Source: Actinomadura oligospora ATCC 43269 (GTDB lineage: Bacteria; Actinomycetota; Actinomycetes; Streptosporangiales; Streptosporangiaceae). Taken from it: a stretch of DNA of 64,000 bases. The notes beneath the pieces were generated by a model. The model was not told the origin of the DNA and ran no database searches. It saw only the letters and a list, made by a program, of their open reading frames with translations. Position 1 is the stretch's first letter, and each line of letters opens with the position of its first letter. This document shows positions 44,911-52,909 of this stretch, in pieces. The stretch lies in the NCBI RefSeq assembly GCF_000518265.1, contig NZ_JADG01000008.1:248001-312000 (forward strand), in the 5' to 3' direction. The position numbers were made by a program, and so were the translations under genes.

Positions 44911-45707
44911 ACCGGAATCCTGATCAGGGTGGTGACGCCGTCGTGGTCGGACAGCCGACGGTCGCCGTCGTCGGCGGACAGTACCGCGTGTTCGAGCACC
45001 TGGACACCCTTGATGTTGGTGTAGATGCGGTCCGCGCGATGCGGCACGGGCCCGATGCCGAAGCCCACGGTCGGGGTGAGGTCGCCCGCCATCTCGCCCA
45101 GGTCGGCGAACCCCGCAGCGGCGATGACCTGGGCGGGGGTGGTGTCGAGCTTGCGCAAGATCTTGGCGTTGGAAAGGTCGGTGTCCTCGGGCAGGTCGCG
45201 CTCACTGAGAGCACGGGCGTTGAAGTCGCCCGCCGCGATCGCTTCGACCTTGCTGATCAGGTTGAACATGTCGGCCTCGGTCGCGCGGATGCGGGGAGAG
45301 CTGGGCGCGAGATGCACCCCGCACAGGTCGACACGGCGGGGCGTTCCGGTGGCCGCCCCAACCGCGACCTCGAGGCGCAGCAGGGCGTGAAACCAGGGCG
45401 TCAGGCCGGTCTCGTGGCGCTCCTGGACGACGCGGAGAGTCGAGGTCTCCCGGACCAGCGCGACCAGGTCACACCCGTACCGGGGCGCGGGCACCAGGTA
45501 CCGACCACCGGGCATGTTCAGATGCTGGGCCACCTGATGCAGTCGCCGGGAGGCCGAGTCACCCCACTTGCACTCCTGAAGGAACACCACGTCATGCGGG
45601 CCGCTCGCCGAGATCCGGTCGAGGATCCCCCACAAGCGGGAATCGTCCGCCCCATCCGTGCCGCCGTTGTTCAGGTTCCACGTCGTGATCCTCAGAACGT
45701 CACTCAT
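44907..45707 (-). CDS. Endonuclease/exonuclease/phosphatase-fold protein
   Basis: 266 residues. The EEP signature residues are present: LRITTWNLNNGG (Asn), HDVVFLQECKWGD (metal Glu), VDLCGVHLAP, AIAAGDFNARAL (Asp-Phe-Asn) and DRRLSDHDGVTTLI (SDH at the end). The family cleaves phosphate bonds in DNA, RNA or small molecules. Whether it is a nuclease for element biology or a host-acting effector is open. ATG 45707 overlaps the upstream gene by 8 bp. Confidence 0.8.
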   Translation of the reverse strand: MSDVLRITTWNLNNGGTDGADDSRLWGILDRISASGPHDVVFLQECKWGDSASRRLHQVAQHLNMPGGRYLVPAPRYGCDLVALVRETSTLRVVQERHETGLTPWFHALLRLEVAVGAATGTPRRVDLCGVHLAPSSPRIRATEADMFNLISKVEAIAAGDFNARALSERDLPEDTDLSNAKILRKLDTTPAQVIAAAGFADLGEMAGDLTPTVGFGIGPVPHRADRIYTNIKGVQVLEHAVLSADDGDRRLSDHDGVTTLIRIPV

Positions 45708-46365
45708 CGGTCTTGTCCTCCGTGTCTTCGTCGATGCCGGTACCGGCGGGGGAGCCCGCCGGGTCGTTCGCCGTCCGCGGTGGGGTGAGGGCGTCTAGAA
45801 GGTCAAGGGCAGAAGTGGTGTGGCTGAGGAGCATGTGTGAGCCACCGAGGCTGTTCCGGCACGAGGAGAGGTTCACGAGCACCTCATCCAGCACCCGCAG
45901 CCGCTCGCGCACCTGGGCCGCCTCCTCGTGGTCCCAGACCGCGCCAGCCGAACGCGACGCCATGGACTCCGAGACGATCGCGTCATGGAGGGTGTTCAGC
46001 TCGGACTCGACCTCATGCAGGACCCCGAGGAACTCGTCCCAGGTCCAGAACACCAGGTCCAGCACCCGCCCGGCCGACTCCACCAGCCCCGCAGATTCCG
46101 CCCGCAGCCCGGCCCCGACCGCCTCACGAAGCCCCCACGCCGCCGAGCGCACCGCCTCGGCCAACGGCAGCAACCGCGCAGACGGGTTCTCCACATCGGC
46201 CAGCTGCCCGACCAAGCCACACAGAGCGGCTATCGGATCCTGACCGGGCAGCGGCTCACAGGCGGCCGGAGCGGCGAACGGCTTGCCCGGCTCCAGTGGC
46301 CTGCGGTCCCGTGGCTCGTGGTCCCGTGCTTGGCCAGGGCCACCGTTCCGCATGAACCACCGCAT
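45700..46365 (-). CDS. Hypothetical helical AICE protein, 221 aa
   Basis: Acidic, almost all alpha-helical (LVFWTWDEFLGVLHEVESELNTLHDAIV; VWDHEEAAQVRERLRVLDEVLVNL), with a disordered C-terminus rich in Asp, Pro and Thr. Not recognised. I place the start at ATG 46365 because of a GAGGGAG site; that makes it overlap the upstream frame by 110 bases, so a later start (46353) is possible. Confidence 0.6.
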   Translation of the reverse strand: MRWFMRNGGPGQARDHEPRDRRPLEPGKPFAAPAACEPLPGQDPIAALCGLVGQLADVENPSARLLPLAEAVRSAAWGLREAVGAGLRAESAGLVESAGRVLDLVFWTWDEFLGVLHEVESELNTLHDAIVSESMASRSAGAVWDHEEAAQVRERLRVLDEVLVNLSSCRNSLGGSHMLLSHTTSALDLLDALTPPRTANDPAGSPAGTGIDEDTEDKTDE

Positions 46366-46642
46366 CACGCAACTCCCTCGGACTCGAAGCTTCCACCAGG
46401 CGCACACCCCGGTAGCCCCGGACCACCGCCCACCATGAACGCGTGTGTTCGCCGAACCACGCCGACTCCACACGACCGCCGTACTCCTCCCGGAGCGCCC
46501 GCGTGACCAGCCCTGAATCCGTCAGACGTCCCGCGGATTCACCAGCGGAACCGGCCACCGGCCCGGGAACACCCCCACCAGGGCGACCACCGGCGCCCGC
46601 CGCGCGGCCGGACAGATCGCGGGGGAACTCGCCACGCATCAC
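46256..46642 (-). CDS. Hypothetical AICE protein, 128 aa
   Basis: Gly/Arg-rich N-terminus, then a likely folded core (RVESAWFGEHTRSWWAVVRGYRGVRLVEASSPRELRDAVVH). Start overlaps the upstream gene by four bases, which supports it as real. The last ~36 codons run over the next gene in another frame. Not recognised. Confidence 0.5.
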   Translation of the reverse strand: MMRGEFPRDLSGRAAGAGGRPGGGVPGPVAGSAGESAGRLTDSGLVTRALREEYGGRVESAWFGEHTRSWWAVVRGYRGVRLVEASSPRELRDAVVHAERWPWPSTGPRATGPQATGAGQAVRRSGRL

Positions 46643-47046
46643 GACACCCGCACGTCAGCGAAAGGGACCGCCAGCACCCGCGCGATAGCGTCCGCCGCCA
46701 ACACCGTCTCGGACGCCGGGCACAGGGGCTCCAACTCCGGCGGGTCGTTGCGGTTCGGCCCCGACCAGGCCCAGAACCACCACAGTTCGCGGCCCGGCCA
46801 GTCCGGACGGCACCACACCTCCTGGTTCAGCCCCGGCGACAACGCCGCACCCACCAGGTCATCCGGCGCAGGCTCTCCGGCCGGGTTCCGTGCCAACACC
46901 GCGCCATGCCCGTGCACGCTCGCGACCAGGCCACGCGCGGCCAACGCCACCACCAACGCACGCGCCGCCGGAGCCCACACCGCCGCCTCAGCCTCACTCA
47001 AAGGCTGCTCGCTCAACGGCCGCTCATTCACCACCGGTTCAGTCAC
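46639..47046 (-). CDS. Hypothetical AICE protein, 135 aa
   Basis: Begins VTEPVVNERPLSEQPLSEAEAAVW; core AARALVVALAARGLVASVHGHGAVLARNP and EVWCRPDWPGRELWWFWAWSGP. Not recognised; short Trp-rich proteins of this type are common in actinomycete elements. GTG 47046 has a strong GGAGGGG site; the frame is open to GTG 47154, which would add a Cys-containing segment (WCEWQRYPACPLRHF) and start just after the preceding gene, so the longer form is a real alternative. Confidence 0.6.
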   Translation of the reverse strand: MTEPVVNERPLSEQPLSEAEAAVWAPAARALVVALAARGLVASVHGHGAVLARNPAGEPAPDDLVGAALSPGLNQEVWCRPDWPGRELWWFWAWSGPNRNDPPELEPLCPASETVLAADAIARVLAVPFADVRVS

Positions 47047-47169
47047 CGCCTGCCCCTCCGTTTCGGGAGCGGGACCGGTGACCTGGGGACATGACTGAGA
47101 GGTGAAGTGCCGCAAGGGACACGCGGGGTACCTCTGCCACTCACACCAGATCACCGGCCCCGCAGCTCA

Positions 47170-47343
47170 TCAGGCCGCCTTGGCCCGTCGCTCTGCGGAG
47201 CACGAAGCACACGGCTCCCGCTCCCGAGTCGGCGGTGTCCCCTTAGCCGAGCCCCAGACGAGAACGAAGCGCCGAACCGAGACCCACTTCCAGCCACGTC
47301 CCCGGCAGCTCTCGCAAGAGTTGGCTTCCCGCTCATCTCGCAT
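47170..47343 (-). CDS. Small zinc-finger-like protein, 57 aa
   Basis: Two CxxC pairs (NSCESCRGRGWKWVSVRR and EPCASCSAERR) with the CRGxGW spacing of DnaJ-type zinc knuckles, frequent in short proteins of actinomycete elements. ATG 47343 is preferred over an upstream TTG at 47388, which would run through the repeated control sequence. First gene of the minus-strand group and divergent from the XRE-TPR regulator. Confidence 0.6.
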   Translation of the reverse strand: MRDEREANSCESCRGRGWKWVSVRRFVLVWGSAKGTPPTREREPCASCSAERRAKAA

Positions 47344-47353
47344 GCCGACAAGA

Positions 47354-47490
47354 GTCCTCTCGCGGAACGTCCTCTTGAAGGTCCTCAATGGGTCCTCTAG
47401 AGGACTCTTATAGGCCGTTCAGACGGTGAGATGAGCCCCAGTGTCCGCTCAAGGACCGTTTGTAGGTACCGTCAGAGGCGAAGAGGACAC
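47354..47490. promoter_or_regulatory. Cluster of AGAGGAC-type sites in a divergent promoter region
   Basis: GTCCTCT or its complement AGAGGAC occurs at 47354-47360, 47369-47375, 47392-47398 and 47399-47405 (the last two form the perfect palindrome GTCCTCTAGAGGAC), again as AGAGGAC at about 47482-47488, with a GTCCTCA variant at 47381. It lies between the small zinc-finger gene and the XRE-TPR gene. TCTTATAG at 47406-47413 could be a -10 box. Likely operators for the regulator next door. Confidence 0.65.
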
Positions 47491-47510
47491 CACGTAGGAG
47501 GTGGGATCAG

Positions 47511-48779
47511 GTGACGCGACCAGCCGGGAACACCCGTCTCAAGGCCGCTCGGCAGCACGCCGGGTATGCCTCACAGCAAGCGTTGGCGGATGCGATGACG
47601 AGAGCCGCGCCGCTTCTTGATCTGGGACATATCCAGGTGAGCGCCCGTCAGATCCGTCGTTGGGAGTCGGCCAACCCGCCATGGCCCCGAGCCGATCACC
47701 AGCGGCTTCTGACTCAGGTCCTGCAACTGCCGATCGATCAGCTCGGCTTCACGCCGCCCTGGGAAGCCAGCGGTCCGGCCGCGAACAACGCCGTCCCAGC
47801 ACCTCGTGCCAGCGCAGCCCCGCAGGCGCTGGGCACGGCGTTGCCCTTGCCGAACGCCTCGGCCGCCCTCCAGCCGCCAACCGTCGGGGCCGACTTCGCC
47901 GCGATCAATGCGGCACTTCGCCGCCTCTACTTCAGCGTGCAGCCCACCCAGCTCCACCCGGCCGTGCTGGAACACACCAAGCTGGGAACCCAGCTACTCG
48001 CTGAGACCACCGGTGTACCCCGCCGCATCCTGGCGACCGCGTTGGCCGAGGCGCTCCTACTGGTCGGCCGGATCGAGTTCTTCGACCTGCGCCAGCCCGA
48101 CGAGGCGGACGCGACCTACGTCCGAGCGCTCCAGGCCGCAGGCGAGGCCAATGACTCCCTGTTGGGAGCGGCGATCCTGGCACATGCCGCGTTCATCCCC
48201 GGTTGGGACGGCCGCCGCGAGGAGTCAGCCGAGCGGATGCGCGCTGCCCGCACCTACGCCCGCCGTTCCCCGGCCCCGGCCGAGTTCTGGGCATGGCTGG
48301 ACGCCGTCGAAGCCGAGTGCGAGACCAGATGCGGCTACCCGCGCGAGGCGCTGCGGCTGATCAACAACGCCGAACTCGTCCTGACCGAAGGAAGCGAAAC
48401 ACCGGCCCCCGAGTGGTTCAACTGGTTCTCGCCGGTCAGCTTGCAGTCCTTCAAGGGAGACACCCAGCTCAAGGCCGGGCAGCCCGCCCAGGCCAAGGCC
48501 ACACTCCTAGCCATTCTGGAGGACACCAACGCCAAGCAGCGCTCGGTCATCCTCGGCGACCTGGCCGCCGTCGAGATCGCGCTGAACAACCCCGAGGGCG
48601 CAGCCGCGTACGCCGAACAGGCCCTCGACCAGCTCTCGGCCACCTGGTACGCCACCGGCATGGATCGCGTGAACCAGGTCCGCCGAGCCCTCCAAAAGTG
48701 GTCCGACAGCGACGCCGTCCGCCACCTGGACGACCGCCTCTACGACTGGCAGACGACGGTCAGTTCGTTGCAGCGTTGA
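47511..48779 (+). CDS. XRE-type HTH regulator with TPR-like domain
   Basis: 422 residues. N-terminal HTH (NTRLKAARQHAGYASQQALADAM; VSARQIRRWESANPPWPRADHQRLL) followed by a Pro/Ala linker and helical TPR-like repeats (LATALAEALLLVGRIEFFDLRQPDEADATYVRALQAAGEAND; GDLAAVEIALNNPEGAAAYAEQALDQL). This build is common for regulators in actinomycete plasmids and AICEs, where the TPR part may bind a peptide or partner. GTG 47511 follows GGAGGTGGG. It converges with a HAD gene, overlapping by 20 bp, and the two are often found together. Confidence 0.85.
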   Translation: MTRPAGNTRLKAARQHAGYASQQALADAMTRAAPLLDLGHIQVSARQIRRWESANPPWPRADHQRLLTQVLQLPIDQLGFTPPWEASGPAANNAVPAPRASAAPQALGTALPLPNASAALQPPTVGADFAAINAALRRLYFSVQPTQLHPAVLEHTKLGTQLLAETTGVPRRILATALAEALLLVGRIEFFDLRQPDEADATYVRALQAAGEANDSLLGAAILAHAAFIPGWDGRREESAERMRAARTYARRSPAPAEFWAWLDAVEAECETRCGYPREALRLINNAELVLTEGSETPAPEWFNWFSPVSLQSFKGDTQLKAGQPAQAKATLLAILEDTNAKQRSVILGDLAAVEIALNNPEGAAAYAEQALDQLSATWYATGMDRVNQVRRALQKWSDSDAVRHLDDRLYDWQTTVSSLQR

Positions 48780-49419
48780 ACTCAGCGATCCGGCCCGGAA
48801 GCTCGGCCAGCGAATCAATACGCATCGTCGCGATGCGGTCGGCTTCCGGGTCGTCCTGCTGAATGATCCCCCAAGGCCCCCGCCGGATCAGCGCCGTCAG
48901 CACCCCGACCTCAGCAGCCGGACGAATGTCGTTGTCCAGCCGGTCACCCACATACAAGATCTCGTCCGCCTCACACGGCGCAGCGTCCACCACACACCGG
49001 AAGAACCCCGTGTCAGGCTTGGACACACCCCAGTCATCCGACGTGGCGATCAGATCCGAAGGTAGATCCAACGAGCGCAGGATCCCCCCAGCCCGAACTG
49101 TCTGGTTCCCCGCAATCCCCACCCACAGCCCGTCATCCCGCAGCTTCGCCAACGACGGCCGCACATCCGGGTAGAGATCAGACTCCCCGAACGTCTCCGG
49201 CTTCCCCGCCGCAGCCCGCTTCTCCCGCTCCGCGGTCAGATCGAACCCCGGCGCGAACACCTGAAACGTCTCCCGGTAGTCCAACCCCCGAGCGATGACC
49301 GCCCCGAACGTTGCCGAGAACGCATGACGCGGCACGCCTAGCCAGTCAGCCCACGTCCCATACTCGGTCGTCTCGTTCACCAGGCACTCGCCGACATCAA
49401 ACACCACAGCTCGGATCAT
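48760..49419 (-). CDS. HAD-family hydrolase
   Basis: 219 residues. HAD motif 1 IRAVVFDVGECLVNET (the second Asp is replaced by Glu-Cys, DVGE instead of DxD), motif 2 VGIAGNQTVRAG, Lys in DWGVSKPDTGFF and motif 4 EILYVGDRLDNDIRPAAEVG. A cap domain lies between. HADs of this subgroup remove phosphate from small metabolites; the altered motif 1 makes activity uncertain. A 3' fragment of a relative occurs outside the element at 58069-58153. Confidence 0.85.
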   Translation of the reverse strand: MIRAVVFDVGECLVNETTEYGTWADWLGVPRHAFSATFGAVIARGLDYRETFQVFAPGFDLTAEREKRAAAGKPETFGESDLYPDVRPSLAKLRDDGLWVGIAGNQTVRAGGILRSLDLPSDLIATSDDWGVSKPDTGFFRCVVDAAPCEADEILYVGDRLDNDIRPAAEVGVLTALIRRGPWGIIQQDDPEADRIATMRIDSLAELPGRIAEFNAATN

Positions 49420-49469
49420 GCGCCCAGCCTACGGGGGCATCTCCCGCCTTCCGCCGCCTGCACGATGCA

Positions 49470-51494
49470 TTACTCCTGCACAGGACCTAGAAGCTTGGTC
49501 TCTGGCGGGATTGAAATTAGTCGATGAGGCAGGTCTGCAAGCATCTCGCGAAGAGGTTTCTCCGGCCAGCTCGTTGCAAAGATGATCTGTGCCCCGGAGG
49601 TGCCGTTCCTCGCAGCCCGCTCCAAAAGCGCTGCAAAGCTTATCTCTTTCGTCTCCTGTTGCCTAGGTTCGTCGAACATGAGGAAGCGGGGGTGGTTTGA
49701 ATCAAATGCGGTGGCTGTTTCCAAGATGCCGAGAAGATAGGCCCAGATAACCCTCACCATGTCGCTCGCCGAAATATCGAAACCTAGATCGAACCCCTCG
49801 TGGGTCGGACGATATGTCTCTGTAGATATTTCGACACTGTCTGGCTCTAGCGAGCTAAAATGGTACATCCTGAGCTGCTGGACCACGCTCCTCTGCAAGT
49901 GGTCGATCTTGCGCTCATCGAGTGGAGTGCGCGATCTCGCCTTCAGTGCTGCGATAGCTTCTCGGTTGCGATGCCAAGGTTCGACAAGTGCTAGTAGACC
50001 TTGAAGGCCATCGGATATCTCCTTGTGCGCCTTGCCCAGCCCGGTTATCTGCTCCTCTAGGCGAAGACGCTCCGTAAGTTCAGCAACCGAGGGCGTTGCG
50101 GAAGGAGACATGAGGGAATCTTTAATAGACCGCACTTGACGCCGAATCTCATCGGCATCTTGTCGGAGCGTTCGGACCTTTGTGTCTTCAACCTTCAAGA
50201 GTTCCATAAAGTCTCGATGCATCGAGCGGAAGGTGCGGAGTTCTTGCTCGATGTAATCGATACTCTGCTCGACGGTCATAGGATTATCGGTTATTTCAAA
50301 TCCATCGGGCACACTTTGATCACAGGTTGGGCAAAACAAATCATCACTTGGCAGGGCCGAGTGCGTCGAGCCCAACCTTTGGAGAAGAGCTACGTCCCTG
50401 TGGCGCTGCAAGTCCTCTTTGAGAGCCGCGACCCGGAGTTCAACGCTATTGAGGCGAGCCCTCGTCTCTTCTCTTGCAGCCGTTGCCTCGACCAACGCGG
50501 AATTAGTTGCTACCAGCGAGGTTTGAAGATATGTCAGCTCGACCTCAAGCTGCGCTGCTGTCTCTCCTACTTTGCTGACGGGCACCTGGGTTAGTTGATT
50601 TAGGCGTGTCCTTAGATGCTGCAACTCAATAGCCAACGGAACCCATTCAGCGTGGGAGAGAACAGACAATTGCGCAGAGATGCTCTGGGCATCAATCGTC
50701 GGCTTCGGGGCGATTCCGCTAACTACGATTGCGGCAGAATCCGCCACCGCACGCAATCGTTGAAATGTTTCGGACCACTCAGCTTCAATGGTCGACGCCG
50801 CTGATTCCAGACGGTGACGCTGTAGCACTGCCTGGTATTCATCTAGCGAGAGGATGAATTCTGCAGTTCGCCGTGCAACGTCTCGAATGCCCAAATAGGT
50901 AGGGATTCGTGCTTGCACGCCTGACCAGCCATGCTTTTGTTCGACATAAAAGAAGGGGAAGAGGCACTCTAGGTAGAGAGGGCCCTCGCTCCCGTCCATG
51001 CGTGATACTCTGGGCAAATCCCAACCCATAAACTTCGCGAGCATATGATGAAATCCGGCTTCCCGCTGTGCAGCTCCTTTTCTGCGCACGAAATAGTCAC
51101 GGGATTCAGCTGGACTTATTCGCTCGGAGAGGATCGGCTGCCGCCAAGTCTGTATTAGCGTGCGATCCACATTTCCGCTCTTTACCGCCCGCCGCACGGT
51201 CAATATCTCGTTCTGAGCGTTCTCCAGTTCAAGCATTACCCAGGACTCGCGGACGGGAAGGTCGCGACCGTCTATCTTTATCGAGTCCGTCATCACGTGC
51301 GCAAGTGGGATATCGCGCCGCGCGCTCAACATGCCTTCTAGCCCAAGTGCGTATACTATCGCCTGCATGCACGTCGATTTCCCACTTGAATTATCGGCGC
51401 GCAATACATTCAGTCCGCTAGTAAAACGTAGGTCCACGCCGCATATCGGGCCAGTGGTCTGAGCGCGGAGTCTAAGCGCTCGGATACGGAGCAT
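49470..51494 (-). CDS. Rad50/SMC-like ATPase of a three-component (ABC-3C/Lamassu-like) defence system
   Basis: 674 residues. Walker A-like loop DNSSGKST at 34-41, just after the first strands (GVDLRFTSGLNVLRAD); coiled coil from ~215 to ~540 with a zinc-hook-type CPTC at 388-391 in its middle; ABC-signature-like SASDMVRVIWAY (576-587); Walker B FLMFDEPRQQETKE with Asp608-Glu609. This is the Rad50/SMC head-hook-head plan. In ABC-three-component and Lamassu systems such an ATPase senses foreign DNA and releases a toxic partner (known for the families). Start 51494 is 3 bp past the middle gene stop. The whole operon is visibly AT-richer than its surroundings, a sign of separate transfer. Confidence 0.8.
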   Translation of the reverse strand: MLRIRALRLRAQTTGPICGVDLRFTSGLNVLRADNSSGKSTCMQAIVYALGLEGMLSARRDIPLAHVMTDSIKIDGRDLPVRESWVMLELENAQNEILTVRRAVKSGNVDRTLIQTWRQPILSERISPAESRDYFVRRKGAAQREAGFHHMLAKFMGWDLPRVSRMDGSEGPLYLECLFPFFYVEQKHGWSGVQARIPTYLGIRDVARRTAEFILSLDEYQAVLQRHRLESAASTIEAEWSETFQRLRAVADSAAIVVSGIAPKPTIDAQSISAQLSVLSHAEWVPLAIELQHLRTRLNQLTQVPVSKVGETAAQLEVELTYLQTSLVATNSALVEATAAREETRARLNSVELRVAALKEDLQRHRDVALLQRLGSTHSALPSDDLFCPTCDQSVPDGFEITDNPMTVEQSIDYIEQELRTFRSMHRDFMELLKVEDTKVRTLRQDADEIRRQVRSIKDSLMSPSATPSVAELTERLRLEEQITGLGKAHKEISDGLQGLLALVEPWHRNREAIAALKARSRTPLDERKIDHLQRSVVQQLRMYHFSSLEPDSVEISTETYRPTHEGFDLGFDISASDMVRVIWAYLLGILETATAFDSNHPRFLMFDEPRQQETKEISFAALLERAARNGTSGAQIIFATSWPEKPLREMLADLPHRLISIPPETKLLGPVQE

Positions 51495-51497
51495 CAG

Positions 51498-51974
51498 TCA
51501 CCCCACCAAATCTCGGACGTATGATTGCGTAATTTTAGCGGGAAACCTATTGAGAAAATCCTTCTCTGCGACAAGCAGCTCACTTTGCCTCAATATCTCG
51601 GATGCCAGAATAAGCCCTTGCTGCGCGAGCGAAATGGTCTGGTTGTTGTTGCGGTGCACGAGTGAAAACTTCTGTGCGAGCCCCAGTGTCCGCGACAGAG
51701 AGGGGTCATAGCGGACAATTATGTCCTCCGGCCTTCGCTTACCTGAGAGAACTCGCGCCACAAGATCCCGCGATTCCCGGGATTTTATCGCCCAGCTCAG
51801 GAAATGTACTTGTTGTAGATTTGCGGTGCGCCTATAGCAGTGGTTCAAGATGAGCGTGAGTACGGAAAACCGCCATCCGAATCGAAGGTCTCCGGGGACA
51901 GGATCGGGACGACGCACGAAGGTTAGAGGCTCATCGATCTGTGCGAACATGCGCTCAAGGTCATCAAGATTCAC
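51498..51974 (-). CDS. Middle component of the three-gene defence-like system
   Basis: 158 residues from a GTG that overlaps the nuclease stop (GTGA). FGWRFSVLTLILNHCYRRTANLQQVHFLSWAIKSRESRDL and PEDIIVRYDPSLSRTLGLAQKFSLVHR match the pattern of the small middle proteins in ABC-three-component operons, and by position LmuC of Lamassu. Mostly helical with a winged-helix look. It probably links ATPase and effector. Both neighbours are translated in tight coupling with it. Confidence 0.65.
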   Translation of the reverse strand: MNLDDLERMFAQIDEPLTFVRRPDPVPGDLRFGWRFSVLTLILNHCYRRTANLQQVHFLSWAIKSRESRDLVARVLSGKRRPEDIIVRYDPSLSRTLGLAQKFSLVHRNNNQTISLAQQGLILASEILRQSELLVAEKDFLNRFPAKITQSYVRDLVG

Positions 51975-52909
51975 CGCGACTCCTGTTCCGGGGTGTAGAA
52001 GTCCAGCGGGCAACGCATTAGCCAGTCTGCAATAGATGACCAGGACAACACCCGACAGAGATTTGGGTCCAACGCCGGCACATCATGGGCGAGTTCCTTC
52101 TCTACGTCACGTGCGATCGCGGCAATCGAGCCAGGAGCCGGATTGACATCAGAATGCTCCAGAACGAGAAGGCTCTCTTTAAAATTTTTGTATCTTTCTG
52201 TGTATTCCCACTGATCTGGATGCTTCCGGCGCATCGTATCGAGAGCGTTGTTGCCATCAATATACTGCGTTATTAGACCCTCGATATATTTTCCTCTTTG
52301 GGCGGATAGCGGGACAACTTTCTTAAGTTTACGATCGATGTTACTAACTAGTGCATCATTGAAACTAATCCAGGCCTGGATCTGATCCGAGGAAGACGTC
52401 TCTACTTCGATCAGTCTTCGCGGTCGCTTTAGGACCTGCTCACGCTCCTCCGCGAACGAGTCGGCCGTTACGACAATGATTCGAAAGTCTGCATGAAGAT
52501 GTGGCAGATTCTTTGCGCGATATTCAGTCGCCTTCGCGGTGGCGTGCTGGACTATCTTTCGTGAATCATGACGTGGAACCATGAAAAGATATTTTTCGAT
52601 CTTCACGGGACCGAGAAGGTTAAGCAAGTCGCTCTGATACTTCTCCAGCTTCCCGAGATCTGTTGTTAGCTTGTCTCGCTGCGCTATATACAATTCTTGG
52701 GTTCCAAGGGGCTCTTTGGCTGCATAACACTGAACTGCGCAACCATTGTGCGTGAACGCCTCGATACCAAGGTCGCCGTCATGTCGAGCGGGGACTGTTT
52801 GCAAGTTATCAGCGCCGTAGTGGCGGCTTAGGAGGAGAAGACAGTAAGCTTCCCAGTCATCTCCAAGCCAATCTTCCACCGCGCTCATTCGATAATTCAC
52901 CTCGGTCAT
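51971..52909 (-). CDS. PD-(D/E)XK-like nuclease effector of the three-gene system
   Basis: 312 residues. The N-terminal ~120 residues hold RHDGDLGIEAFTHNGCAVQCYAAKE, where Asp46, Glu50 and Gln60...Lys65 fit a variant PD-(D/E)XK active site of the Mrr/Cap4 type. It continues RDKLTTDLGKLEKYQSDLLNLLG, as in the first gene of ABC-three-component loci. The C-terminal part is helical and unassigned. As first gene of the operon it sits where LmuA-type effectors are. The preceding 190 bp (52910-53100) is AT-rich and should hold the promoter. ATG 52909. Confidence 0.75.
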   Translation of the reverse strand: MTEVNYRMSAVEDWLGDDWEAYCLLLLSRHYGADNLQTVPARHDGDLGIEAFTHNGCAVQCYAAKEPLGTQELYIAQRDKLTTDLGKLEKYQSDLLNLLGPVKIEKYLFMVPRHDSRKIVQHATAKATEYRAKNLPHLHADFRIIVVTADSFAEEREQVLKRPRRLIEVETSSSDQIQAWISFNDALVSNIDRKLKKVVPLSAQRGKYIEGLITQYIDGNNALDTMRRKHPDQWEYTERYKNFKESLLVLEHSDVNPAPGSIAAIARDVEKELAHDVPALDPNLCRVLSWSSIADWLMRCPLDFYTPEQESR

